Source: RPQJ01 sp963732415 (GTDB lineage: Bacteria > Pseudomonadota > Gammaproteobacteria > Steroidobacterales > Steroidobacteraceae). Taken from it: a DNA stretch of 64,000 nucleotides. Made by a program: the position numbers and the translations under genes. Location: contig CAVSZK010000015.1 of NCBI GenBank assembly GCA_963732415.1, positions 226,075 to 290,074 of the forward strand, written 5' to 3'. Positions 44,119 to 52,194 of the stretch are shown here, piece after piece. The notes beneath the pieces were generated by a model. It saw nothing but the letters and a program-made list of their open reading frames with translations. It was not told where the DNA came from and ran no database searches. The first letter of the stretch is position 1. Each line of letters starts with the position of its first letter.

Positions 44119-44544
44119 TCAGTTCGCCTGCGGGTGCGTGACGCTGACAAAGGTGCGGAAGGTCGCGCCACGCGCCTTCCAGGCCACTGCCGCGTCGGCG
44201 AGGATGGCGAGCGCCGTATCGAACACTTCGGGCTGGACTTGCTGCAGTTCGGCCGCGTTCTCGAGTATCAGCACGTAGCCCACGGCCGGCCGCCAGCCGA
44301 GGTCGGTGATGCAATCCGCCAGCGCGTCCCAGTTGTTGCCGAACCAGGCTGGAAATTCCAGTGCCTTCGCGATGCGCGTGAGCAGTTCGCTTTTCTCGAG
44401 GCAGCCGGACAGGTCGACGCGAGTACAGTCGAAGCCGCGTGAGCGGGCGAGCACGCAGATGGCGGCCGCCGCCGCATCGCTGAGCGGCGTCACGTATACC
44501 GGTCCTGGACCGAAGTGATTCCCCTTCACGGGCTTTTCGCTCAC
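44119..44544 (-). CDS. barstar-family ribonuclease inhibitor
   Basis: A 141-residue barstar-like protein with LSGCLEKSELLTRIAKALEFPAWFGNNWDALADCITDL (in parts: KALEFPAWFGNNWDALADC and DLGWRP), which is the barnase-binding helix region with the key Asp, and the returning strand YVLILENAAEL. Its start overlaps the stop of the barnase-like gene by 4 bp, so toxin and inhibitor are made together. The N-terminal 25 residues before the fold are an extension not seen in short barstars. It probably blocks the upstream RNase in the cytosol. Confidence 0.88.
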   Translation of the reverse strand: MSEKPVKGNHFGPGPVYVTPLSDAAAAAICVLARSRGFDCTRVDLSGCLEKSELLTRIAKALEFPAWFGNNWDALADCITDLGWRPAVGYVLILENAAELQQVQPEVFDTALAILADAAVAWKARGATFRTFVSVTHPQAN

Positions 44545-44966
44545 CGATTGACCTCCACGTTCCGGAACGACCGGTAGTGGTCGTCGGTGTAGTAAAAAAC
44601 CTCGGGCGGGTCACCACCGGCGACGATACGCCTTGCGCCGCGGTCGTCGGAGCCGGGGGTCGGGACAGTGTACTCGCGGTAGTAGCCGCGGGACCGCCCG
44701 GGTAACCGGTGCTCGCGGTTCTGGAACACGATGCCGTCGCGCGGGTACGGGAACGGCCCTCCGCGCTCGATGGCTTCAAGTGTTGCCACCGCCTCGGCCG
44801 GCAGGAAGACCGGGTAGCGCGCGGTTGGCACCCCGCGCGGTGACAGTTCCACCTGGCCGCCCGCCGTATCCGCGATGTCCGGCACGACCTCGCGATGCCC
44901 GGGCCACCAGTGGAACAGTGCGAATGCGGCCAGGGCGATGAGCAGGATTCGGAGTGCGCGCGACAT
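44541..44966 (-). CDS. barnase-like secreted ribonuclease
   Basis: A 141-residue protein with an N-terminal membrane segment or signal (residues 5-20, LRILLIALAAFALFHW) and a ribonuclease domain of the barnase type from about residue 75. Catalytic residues line up with barnase: Glu98 in YYREYTV, Arg112/113 in GARRIV and His130 in TDDHYRSF, so activity is expected. Its inhibitor follows with a 4-bp overlap. It may be a secreted nuclease or an anti-competitor toxin; no secretion gene is linked. Confidence 0.88.
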   Translation of the reverse strand: MSRALRILLIALAAFALFHWWPGHREVVPDIADTAGGQVELSPRGVPTARYPVFLPAEAVATLEAIERGGPFPYPRDGIVFQNREHRLPGRSRGYYREYTVPTPGSDDRGARRIVAGGDPPEVFYYTDDHYRSFRNVEVNR

Positions 44967-44989
44967 GTCATCAATGTTAGATTATTCGC

Positions 44990-45199
44990 ATGATGAAGTT
45001 CCTCCTGTGGTTGCTGCTGCTTGCTGTGTGCTGGCCGCTCGCGATCGTTGCGCTGTTCGCGTGGCCGGTCGTGTGGCTGCTGCTGCTGCCGTTCCGCCTG
45101 CTCGGAATCGCGGTCGAGGGTATGTTCGCGCTGCTCCGCGCGATCGTGATGCTGCCTGCGAGATTGCTGGGCGGCGGGCCGAGGATGCACGCGTCCTGA
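44990..45199 (+). CDS. small membrane protein
   Basis: A 69-residue protein with two close hydrophobic segments (FLLWLLLLAVCWPLAIVALFAWPVVWLLLLPF in parts: WLLLLAVCWPLAIVALF and WLLLLPFRLLGIAVEG) and a basic tail (LPARLLGGGPRMHAS). Two start ATGs are adjacent. I recall similar short proteins in Xanthomonad-type genomes, without known function. It is divergent from the barnase gene with 23 bp between starts and sits before the SRPBCC gene. Confidence 0.6.
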   Translation: MMKFLLWLLLLAVCWPLAIVALFAWPVVWLLLLPFRLLGIAVEGMFALLRAIVMLPARLLGGGPRMHAS

Positions 45200-45259
45200 A
45201 CTCGCGGCCAGCCGCGCGCTGGGCGAATCCCCCCACCAAGGCTCCAGAGGTAAGCTGCG

Positions 45260-45706
45260 ATGTCGAAAGGTACGGTTCGGCTACACCGCGTCCTCCGCGC
45301 GCCACCTGAGCGCGTCTATCGCGCGTTCCTGGACGCCGATGCAATGGCCAAGTGGCTTCCGCCTTACGGTTTTACCTGCAGGGTCGACCACATGGACGCT
45401 CGCGTTGGCGGCACTTTCAAGATGACATTCAGCAACTTTTCGGCGGGCCAGGGGCATTCGTTCGGGGGCGAATATCTCGAGCTCGTGCCATCCGGAAAGA
45501 TCCGCTATACGGATGTGTTCGACGATCCGAACCTGCCCGGAAAAATGCAGACGACGGTGACCCTGACGCAGGTTTCGTGCGGCACTGACATCAGTGTGTT
45601 GCAGGAAGGCGTACCCGAGGCCATTCCCCTGGAGATGTGCTACCTCGGATGGCAGGAATCACTCGCGCAACTTGCGCTGCTCGTCGAGCCCGAGATTCCC
45701 GGGTAA
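45260..45706 (+). CDS. SRPBCC-family (AHSA1-like) protein
   Basis: A 148-residue helix-grip-fold protein. The N-terminus HRVLRAPPERVYRAFLDADAMAKWLPP and the C-terminal GWQESLAQLALLVEP helix are the two conserved parts of the AHSA1/START group; between them the antiparallel sheet (RVGGTFKMTFSNF, GKIRYTDVFDD) forms the ligand cavity. Family members bind hydrophobic ligands or act as Hsp90 co-chaperones; neither is indicated here. AGAGG lies about 10 bp upstream of the ATG. Confidence 0.85.
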   Translation: MSKGTVRLHRVLRAPPERVYRAFLDADAMAKWLPPYGFTCRVDHMDARVGGTFKMTFSNFSAGQGHSFGGEYLELVPSGKIRYTDVFDDPNLPGKMQTTVTLTQVSCGTDISVLQEGVPEAIPLEMCYLGWQESLAQLALLVEPEIPG

Positions 45707-45737
45707 CCGTGCAGGTCACTGCACCGATCAGGCGTAT

Positions 45738-46463
45738 TCAGTTCACCGTTCGCGCCCAGTCACGGAGTGACTCAGGGAGATAGGCGTCCGCATCCGGATG
45801 GGCGGCACGAAACGCGCGCAACGAATCCGCTGCGCCGGCCACGTCGCCCGCTTCATGCAGTGCCATGATTCTTGCCGCCCAGTCCGCGGTGCTCATTGGC
45901 TCGTCGCGCTGCCTCTTCTCCAGGGCCGGCGCCACATTATTCGCGCTGTCGCTTTCGGGTGAGATCGCAGGCGCCTGGTCTGCAGCGGCGTTTGCGGAAC
46001 CTGCCGGCACGCCGTCGTTCGGCCTGCCTGCCAACTGGCCGCTCGCTTTCTGCTCGGCTACCGATGCTTCGGCTGCGGTTGGCGCCGCTGCTTTTCGTTC
46101 CGTCGCAGGCGGTTCTGCCGTAGTTGGCCGGGCCGCGGCTGGTCCGGGCGCGGACTCCTCCAAGCGGATCGACGGCGCCACATCACGGTCGCGCGGCATC
46201 ACCTGCAGCAGAATGAACGCCAGGCCGGCCACGGTCGCCGCAGCTGCCAGCGGCCGCCATTGCATGAACCAGTTCCGCGAACGCCTGCCGTCCGGGACCG
46301 TCTTTGCCCCGCTGCCGCGATCCTGCGCGGACCTGCGGGCGGTCGCGATGATCGCAGCATCGAGTTCCGGAGGCGGGAGCTCGTCCGAGGCCTGGTGCCA
46401 CGCTCGCCGCACGGCCAACTCCTCTCCCGGGTCCTGCGGATCCCGGTGCTCGTGATTGCTCAT
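45738..46463 (-). CDS. anti-sigma-factor-like single-pass membrane protein
   Basis: A 241-residue protein with a short cytosolic part (1-68), one membrane helix (about 69-87, WRPLAAAATVAGLAFILLQV in parts), an Ala/Pro/Glu-rich periplasmic linker and a C-terminal helical motif TADWAARIMALHEAGDVAGAADSLRAFRAAHPD. This layout, directly after an ECF sigma gene with a 4-bp overlap, suggests an anti-sigma or sensor role. No zinc-binding HxxxCxxC motif of ZAS anti-sigmas is seen. Confidence 0.7.
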   Translation of the reverse strand: MSNHEHRDPQDPGEELAVRRAWHQASDELPPPELDAAIIATARRSAQDRGSGAKTVPDGRRSRNWFMQWRPLAAAATVAGLAFILLQVMPRDRDVAPSIRLEESAPGPAAARPTTAEPPATERKAAAPTAAEASVAEQKASGQLAGRPNDGVPAGSANAAADQAPAISPESDSANNVAPALEKRQRDEPMSTADWAARIMALHEAGDVAGAADSLRAFRAAHPDADAYLPESLRDWARTVN

Positions 46464-47110
46464 TGCAGGTCCTCCAGCGCCGCGCGCAGCCGTCTATAGG
46501 CATAACGCAAACGGCTCTTGACGGTCTCGGTTGTCGCAGCCGTGAGACTTGCGATCTCCTCCAGCGAGAGACCTCCCTCGATGTGCAGCAGGAACGCGTC
46601 GCGCTGCAGCTTCGGCACGCTGGCGAGTGCCGCGATGAGCCTGTTCCTGGTCTGTGCGTCGATGGCGACATCCAGCGGATCGTCGCCTGGATCGCGCAGT
46701 GCCGATGTCACCTCCTCCACCTGCGCGGCGGTCGCCTCGTCCTCGAGCGAGGCCAGCGTGACGCCATGGTGGGAGCGCCAGTGATCGACCATACGGTGCC
46801 GGGCAAGCGTGTATAGCCAGGTCGAAAACTTCGACCGTGCCTCGTAGCGCTGGCGCGCGCCGATCACCTTCAGCCACAGGTCCTGGTGCAGTTCTGCAGC
46901 CGTAGCGGCATCTCCGCCTGCGTGGCGCAGGAAGTACCGGTAGGTGGCGGTCTTGTGCCGCACATACAACGTCTCGAACGCGCGCGCATCGCCACGACCG
47001 TAGTCGCGCATCAATGCCTCGTCGCCGGAAGGCTCCTGCTCGGTGTTCGGGGGCCGCATGCGCCGCGCAGTATCGACCTGCGCGACGCTTGCGGCAATCG
47101 AGTGATTCAA
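46460..47110 (-). CDS. ECF-family RNA polymerase sigma factor
   Basis: A 216-residue sigma factor with region 2 (about 35-105, ARAFETLYVRHKTATYRYFLRH and RSKFSTWLYTLARHRMVDHWR in parts) and region 4 (about 160-212, LPKLQRDAFLLHIEGGLSLEEIA and ETVKSRLRYAYRRLR). The first 17 residues may be extra, since an internal Met (MRPPN) is also possible. It overlaps its neighbours by 4 bp at both ends, so it is the middle gene of a three-gene operon and is probably held by the anti-sigma-like protein. Confidence 0.9.
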   Translation of the reverse strand: MNHSIAASVAQVDTARRMRPPNTEQEPSGDEALMRDYGRGDARAFETLYVRHKTATYRYFLRHAGGDAATAAELHQDLWLKVIGARQRYEARSKFSTWLYTLARHRMVDHWRSHHGVTLASLEDEATAAQVEEVTSALRDPGDDPLDVAIDAQTRNRLIAALASVPKLQRDAFLLHIEGGLSLEEIASLTAATTETVKSRLRYAYRRLRAALEDLQ

Positions 47111-47937
47111 GGATCCGGGACGAAGCCCACGACGCCCGGGAATGGATCGGGCTCGTGGCTCTGAAAGCTGTACTTCGGCTCCGGCAGCACGCCCATGGCA
47201 ACCAGCGTTTCGCGGCGTTCGTAGCGGATGGCGATCATTTCGTCGGGTCTCGAGCTTGCACGCACGAAGTCGACCTGCTCGACCGGTGAGTATTCGCCGC
47301 GACCGTGCCCGGTGCCGAGCGACGGTTGCTGCATCTTCTGTGCGGCTGCGGTGTCACTCGCCGCGCGGCCAGCCTTGGCTTCCGCTGCACTGTCCACTTC
47401 GCCCCGTTCCAGCGAACTCGGCGCCGGTGAGCGGTTTTCGTTGCTGAGCCAGGCCTGCCGTTCGACCCGGCGCTCGCGGAACAACGCTACCCCGATCACG
47501 CCGAGGTCATTCGGCCGCCCGGTACGAGCCGCATAGGAATCGGCCGGATCCGAAAAGTAGAACGCTGCGGTGCGGCTCAGGTCCTTTCGCCAGCCCTGGA
47601 TGTTCACGTAGCCCCCGGGCTCGATCACATAGCCGGACTGGTCGGGAGTAGCGGACTCGCCGGTCACGGCATTGACGCCGTCCACGCTCACGACCGCCAG
47701 CAACCGCCGGTCGGAACAATTGCGAATGCGCACGGCGTATTCGTTGCCGGGCTGGCCCACGATGTACCGGCGGCCATGCTGGCGATACACGGGCAACGCT
47801 TCGCCGGCGCTCCGGTCGTAGACGTCCACTCGCGCCAGCGAGTCGGCGCGCGAAACGGCAAGGGGAACAATCGCGGTCGCGAGTATCGTCGCTGTAGCAA
47901 CGGTCAGCAGCGTGCGGCGGGTGATGGCATGACTCAT
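47107..47937 (-). CDS. exported protein of an ECF sigma operon
   Basis: A 276-residue protein. ATG at 47937 (MSHAITRRTLLTVATATIL) gives an N-terminal TRRTLLT motif that is Tat-like, or an ordinary signal ending VSRA. The body has DVYDRSAGEALPVYRQHGRRYIVGQPG (in parts) and SGYVIEPGGYVNIQGWRKDLSRTAAFYFSDP, then a low-complexity Ala/Ser/Gln stretch. I do not recognise a named domain. As first gene of the sigma operon it may be the signal-sensing or target envelope protein. Confidence 0.72.
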   Translation of the reverse strand: MSHAITRRTLLTVATATILATAIVPLAVSRADSLARVDVYDRSAGEALPVYRQHGRRYIVGQPGNEYAVRIRNCSDRRLLAVVSVDGVNAVTGESATPDQSGYVIEPGGYVNIQGWRKDLSRTAAFYFSDPADSYAARTGRPNDLGVIGVALFRERRVERQAWLSNENRSPAPSSLERGEVDSAAEAKAGRAASDTAAAQKMQQPSLGTGHGRGEYSPVEQVDFVRASSRPDEMIAIRYERRETLVAMGVLPEPKYSFQSHEPDPFPGVVGFVPDP

Positions 47938-48031
47938 GGCTCGGTCTCCGTTTGCGGGTGTGTATCCCTGTAAACGGTGAGCCATGAACTGCGGGGTTAA
48001 GCCCCGCTGCGTCTATTGCGATCGGACCGGA

Positions 48032-48910
48032 TCAGGCGCCTCTTTCGGCTTGCTTCATCTGCCTTCGGTACGCGGCCGGGGTCACTGCATGGGTTGTCTG
48101 AAAGCGCTTTGTCAGGTGGCTCTGGCTGTAGAAGCCGCATTCATCGGAAATGACCGAGATCGGCAGGTCGGACATTGCGAGCAGCTTACGAGCCTGGGCC
48201 AGTCGGCGGCTCTGGACATAGCGATGTGGTGGCATGCCCATGGCATCCAGAAATATCCTGCGAAAATGCGATTCACTGACTTCCGCAAGATCGGCGAGCT
48301 GGTTGTTCAGCAGCGGCTCGGTGAGGTGTGCGTTGATGTGACGCAGGACCCTTTGGATGCGCGCAAAATGCACGTGCCGCGGGTGAATGCCCGGGGCGTT
48401 GGAAGACGTCAGCGCCCGGAAGACCTGCTCCAGCATCAGGCTTGCCAGTCGGGCCATGAAACTCTCGTCGGCACTCTCGCCGTTGTGCAACTCATCGACC
48501 AGTTGTCGCGCGGCGGCCGCAACAAGCAGGTCTGCAAACGGCATCGGTTCGCCATGCATCGACACAAGACTGCTGAGACGGCCCTGCACACCGTCGTCCG
48601 GGTCCAGAAAATAGAAAGCCACGTCGTCGACCGGCCCGCTGTAGTGCCAGCTCGTGGCAGTGTTGGGCGGTAGGAGAACCGATTGACTCGGAAGGCTGGA
48701 CAGGCGCCAGCCCGTCTCGTCCCCCTCGTTGACGCGCGCGCCGCCGAGCTGGTTCACGAGCACGGGGCACGTGACTCCGGAGACATCGACCTTCGTCGCC
48801 TGATATACCCAGCGCTCAACATAGAGAGGGGCGTCTCCGCCGATCCTTCCCTCGGTCAGCGGCGCCATTCCCACGTCTTTACGAACTTTTGCCCAGACTG
48901 GCTGCTTCAT
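48032..48910 (-). CDS. AraC-family transcriptional regulator
   Basis: A 292-residue regulator. The N-terminal half (1-175) is a cupin-like AraC-binding domain (VERWVYQATKVDVSG, SVLLPPNTATSWHYSG). The C-terminal 100 residues hold two helix-turn-helices: LADLAEVSESHFRRIFLDAMG and ISVISDECGFYSQSHLTKRFQ. It diverges from the enoyl-CoA hydratase gene with 149 bp between starts and is the natural candidate to control it. The effector is unknown. Confidence 0.9.
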   Translation of the reverse strand: MKQPVWAKVRKDVGMAPLTEGRIGGDAPLYVERWVYQATKVDVSGVTCPVLVNQLGGARVNEGDETGWRLSSLPSQSVLLPPNTATSWHYSGPVDDVAFYFLDPDDGVQGRLSSLVSMHGEPMPFADLLVAAAARQLVDELHNGESADESFMARLASLMLEQVFRALTSSNAPGIHPRHVHFARIQRVLRHINAHLTEPLLNNQLADLAEVSESHFRRIFLDAMGMPPHRYVQSRRLAQARKLLAMSDLPISVISDECGFYSQSHLTKRFQTTHAVTPAAYRRQMKQAERGA

Positions 48911-49059
48911 TGCCTGGCTCGCCGAAAGTGATCGGAATATACAAAAGATACGGACATTCCATCAAAGAGAAGATACGCCAGGGCTTCACAATGTCGCTGT
49001 CGACGAATCGACTTGACTGGCGAGGAACGCCTGCTAATTGCCCCGAACGGGGGAAGCCC

Positions 49060-49902
49060 ATGGTTTACGAAAGCCTTGCGACGCTGCGCGTCCATGTGGA
49101 CAAGGGCGTCGCGTTCGTCACGATCGATCATGGCGAGCTCAACCTGATGGACCTTGCAATGCTCACCGATCTCGATCGCGCCGGCAGGGAACTCGAGGCT
49201 GATGCGAACGTAAGAGTCGTGGTGCTGCAGAGCGCCAATCCGGAATTTTTCATCGCCCACGCGGACATAACCGCCATCACCGAGCTTCCCGAGACGCCGC
49301 CTGTGCGTGATGAGAAGCTCGGTTGGGTACATGCGGTCCTGGATCGCTTCCGGACGATGCCGAAGGCGACCATTGCCAAGATCCAGGGCCGCTGCAGGGG
49401 CGGCGGGAGCGAGCTGGCACTCGCTTGCGACATGCGGTTTGCCGAGGTCGGCAGGGGAGTTCTCTGCCAGCCGGAGGTTGGGGTCGGGATCATTCCGGGC
49501 GCCGGCGGATCGGTCCGCCTTCCAAGACTGGTGGGCCGCGGCCGTGCCCTTGAAATCATCCTGGGCTGCGGTGACTTCCCGGCCGAGGTCGCCGAGCGCT
49601 ACGGTTACGTGAACAGGGCGCTGCCACCCGGCGAGATCGACTTCTTCGTCAGTTACCTTGCCTACCGCATCGCTGGCTTTCCAGCCGAGACAATCGCCAT
49701 GGCGAAACGTGCCGCCGGCATGGGCGAGGCGGGGATCGAGGACGAACTCACTCGCGAGGAAGTAATCTTCCTGAAATCGGCTCACACGGCGACGGCTCGG
49801 CGACGGATGGCGGCGGCGCTGGCAATGGGCATGCAAACGCCAACCATCGAAAGATGTTCCTTCAATCATGTCTGGGGGCCATTGGCCGACCAGCAATCCT
49901 GA
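49060..49902 (+). CDS. enoyl-CoA hydratase/isomerase family protein
   Basis: A 280-residue crotonase-fold protein. ATG at 49060 follows GGGGGA and starts the first strand; an ATG at 48991 is also in frame. Oxyanion-hole segments are FFIAHADIT and RCRGGGSELALACDMRFAE (Gly-rich). The catalytic Glu of hydratases is replaced in part: QPEVGVGIIPGAGGS has the second Glu position as Glu, the first (usually in GGGxEL) is Glu as well. Acts on acyl-CoA, probably in fatty-acid breakdown or a related path. AraC divergent. Confidence 0.85.
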   Translation: MVYESLATLRVHVDKGVAFVTIDHGELNLMDLAMLTDLDRAGRELEADANVRVVVLQSANPEFFIAHADITAITELPETPPVRDEKLGWVHAVLDRFRTMPKATIAKIQGRCRGGGSELALACDMRFAEVGRGVLCQPEVGVGIIPGAGGSVRLPRLVGRGRALEIILGCGDFPAEVAERYGYVNRALPPGEIDFFVSYLAYRIAGFPAETIAMAKRAAGMGEAGIEDELTREEVIFLKSAHTATARRRMAAALAMGMQTPTIERCSFNHVWGPLADQQS

Positions 49903-49932
49903 GAAACCCGCGCTCAATGGAGGCGTAAAAAA

Positions 49933-50271
49933 GTGACTGCCTTTCGTGTCCTGCTCGGCGTCCTGTGGGCAATCCTCGTTGGCTATACAGGCATCGTGAT
50001 TGCGAACCACGGTATGGGGCTACTCAAGGTCTTTTTCGGGGACATGGCCGCCATGGGCTGGCCCGGCCAGTTCAACCTCGATTTCATGTTCATGTTGATG
50101 CTCTCGGCGCTTTGGGTCGCCTGGCGGCACCGCTTTTCCATCGGCGGACTGGCACTCGGGCTCCTGGCCCTTTTCGGCGGCAGCCTGTTCCTTGCTACCT
50201 ACCTGTTGGTGTTGAGCTGGATGACCAGCGGCGACCTCAAGCGGATGCTGCTGGGTGCGCGACGGGAGTGA
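49933..50271 (+). CDS. small multi-pass membrane protein
   Basis: A 112-residue protein starting at GTG 49933, with GGAGG about 10 bp upstream. Three to four hydrophobic helices: VLLGVLWAILVGYTGIVIA, FMFMLMLSALWVAW and LALGLLALFGGSLFLATYLLVL (in parts). The pattern recalls DUF2834-type proteins, but I cannot confirm the family. Lies 30 bp after the enoyl-CoA hydratase gene on the same strand, so it may be its operon partner. Confidence 0.65.
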   Translation: MTAFRVLLGVLWAILVGYTGIVIANHGMGLLKVFFGDMAAMGWPGQFNLDFMFMLMLSALWVAWRHRFSIGGLALGLLALFGGSLFLATYLLVLSWMTSGDLKRMLLGARRE

Positions 50272-50366
50272 CCGCGCAATGGCCAATGATGGCGTAGTTT
50301 TCGCTACGACTCAGGCGGCGACGCGGTATGGTGCGGCCTGTCCCGTGGCTCGCATTGGGGTAGCAC

Positions 50367-50909
50367 TTGGCGCTGGGCGCAACGATGTACGTGTTCGAGG
50401 TTCGCCTGGCCGATGCGGATCGCGGCGTCTATGAAACGTTGACGATCCGGGCCGCGCGCCATCCGTCGGAGACTGCCGAGTACCTCGTCACGCGCCTGCT
50501 CGCCTACTGTCTGGAGTACACCGAGGGCATTGCCTTCTCGAAGGGCCTGTCCGATCCGGACGAGCCAGCTGTCTCCGTGCGCGATCTGACCGGCGCGCTC
50601 AAGTCCTGGATCGAGGTCGGCGCGCCGGATGCTGCCCGACTTCACAAGGCCGCGAAAGCCGCGCCGCATGTCGCCGTGTACGTGCATCGCGATGTGGAAC
50701 AGCTGCTCTCGCGTCTCGTCGGTGAGCGCATACACCGCGCCGAGACGCTGCACATACAGGCGGTGGATCGAGAGCTGCTTGCCGCGCTCGTCGCGCGGCT
50801 CGACCGGCGCATGGAGTTCGACCTGGCCGTCTCCGAGCGGACACTCTACGTTTCGCTCGGCGAGGAAACTTTGACCGGCGTGGTGACCGAGAGGCGGATT
50901 GAGGCCTGA
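50367..50909 (+). CDS. yaeQ: YaeQ family protein
   Basis: A 180-residue YaeQ homologue. The TTG at 50367 is taken as start because the family begins MALxAT and this frame gives MALGATMYVFEV; GGGG lies just upstream. Family motifs: ARHPSETAEYLVTRLLAYCL, KGLSDPDEPAVSVRDLTG and LKSWIEVGAPDAARLHKA. The fold resembles restriction-endonuclease-like nucleases; an RfaH-suppressing role was suggested in enteric bacteria and later doubted, so function is open. Confidence 0.92.
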   Translation: MALGATMYVFEVRLADADRGVYETLTIRAARHPSETAEYLVTRLLAYCLEYTEGIAFSKGLSDPDEPAVSVRDLTGALKSWIEVGAPDAARLHKAAKAAPHVAVYVHRDVEQLLSRLVGERIHRAETLHIQAVDRELLAALVARLDRRMEFDLAVSERTLYVSLGEETLTGVVTERRIEA

Positions 50910-51089
50910 TGATCCCGCGGTTCACGCGTTCCTCACTCCGTCGCTCCCAACTTGCTTACACGCGAGCGCTGTCGCTAGGTATGATCGCCGCGCCTCGGTA
51001 TCGCCCGCGTCCCGGCCCCATGGCGACTCCTGCGGCGGCGCACCACCGCCATAGAACACGCAGCCGCTCGCACCGCCACCACGGAAGCA

Positions 51090-51932
51090 ATGAAAACTCC
51101 TGCAGCGCTACAGCCTCTGATCGACGAAGGCGTGATCGACGAAGTCATCCTTTCACTGAAAAGTGGCAAGGAAGCGACCGTATACCTGGTGCGCTCGGGC
51201 ACGCAGATGCGCTGCGCCAAGGTCTATCGGAACATGGCGCAGCGTAGCTTCCAGAAGCGCGCTCAGTACCAGGAGGGGAGGAAAGTCCGCGGCAGCCGAC
51301 AGGCTCGCGCGATCAGCAAGAGCACAGCGTTCGGCCGTTCGGAACAGGAAGCCGCCTGGAAGAACGCCGAGGTGGACGCGCTGTACCAGCTTGTTGCCGC
51401 TGGAGTGCGCGTGCCGAAACCGCACGGCTACTTCGATGGCGTCCTCATCATGGAGCTGGTGACGGATGCGGACGGCAACCCCGCGCCCCGCCTGGGGGAA
51501 GTGGAGCTTTCTCCGGAGATCGCTCGCGAGTACCACGGCTTCCTGATGCGGCAGGTCGTGCGCATGCTGTGCATTGGACTAATCCACGGCGACCTCTCGG
51601 AATTCAACGTGCTCGTTGCTCCCGACGGCCCTGTGATCATCGACCTCCCGCAGGCCGTCAATGCGGCCGGTAACAATGCTGCGTTCGCGATGCTAGAACG
51701 GGACGTGAACAACCTGCGGTCTTCTCTCGGTCGCTTTGCGCCCGAGTTGCTCGTCACCGAGTTTGCCAGGGAAATGTGGTCGCTGTTCGAGCAGGGCGAA
51801 CTGCGGCCGGAAAGCGCGCTCACCGGGGTATTCGCGCTCGATGAGACCGTCGTCGATCCGGATAGCGTCATGATCGTCATCGACGATGCGCGCGAGGAAG
51901 AAATGCAGCGTCGCCTGCAGCTGATCGGCTAG
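51090..51932 (+). CDS. RIO-type serine protein kinase
   Basis: A 280-residue RIO kinase. Nucleotide-binding segment: SLKSGKEATVYLVRSG; ATP-lysine region: CAKVYRNMAQRSFQKR; catalytic loop: LCIGLIHGDLSEFNVLV (Asp in HGDLSEFN); metal-binding loop: VIIDLPQAVNA. The N-terminal ~35 residues hold a winged-helix-like start. In archaea and eukaryotes RIO kinases act in ribosome maturation; bacterial members are sometimes linked to stress or virulence. No neighbour clarifies its role. Confidence 0.92.
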   Translation: MKTPAALQPLIDEGVIDEVILSLKSGKEATVYLVRSGTQMRCAKVYRNMAQRSFQKRAQYQEGRKVRGSRQARAISKSTAFGRSEQEAAWKNAEVDALYQLVAAGVRVPKPHGYFDGVLIMELVTDADGNPAPRLGEVELSPEIAREYHGFLMRQVVRMLCIGLIHGDLSEFNVLVAPDGPVIIDLPQAVNAAGNNAAFAMLERDVNNLRSSLGRFAPELLVTEFAREMWSLFEQGELRPESALTGVFALDETVVDPDSVMIVIDDAREEEMQRRLQLIG

Positions 51933-52194
51933 CCGATGTCGTCCTGGTACGGAACCTTCGACTGTGCGCAAACACCAGGCAGTCAGCGCTATCCTCCAGA
52001 TGCGCGGAAGCGGTAATTCCCGCGGCAACATTCGCCTGGCCGGCGCGGGGAAAAAGCCCCGGCAACGAGGCACTGCCGAGAAACGCATGAGGCGATTGTG
52101 CGATCGCCAATTCTCGTTGAGAATGCGCTCCCAGGGTCACGACGCTGGTCAGGGAGTGTCGCGGCGGGCTTTTCTCATTGGAGTTCAGCGAATC

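Noticed and set aside
52091..52108. GGCGAT-6-ATCGCC inverted repeat upstream of the FadL gene.
   Set aside because: Short and in ordinary GC-rich leader sequence; chance cannot be excluded.
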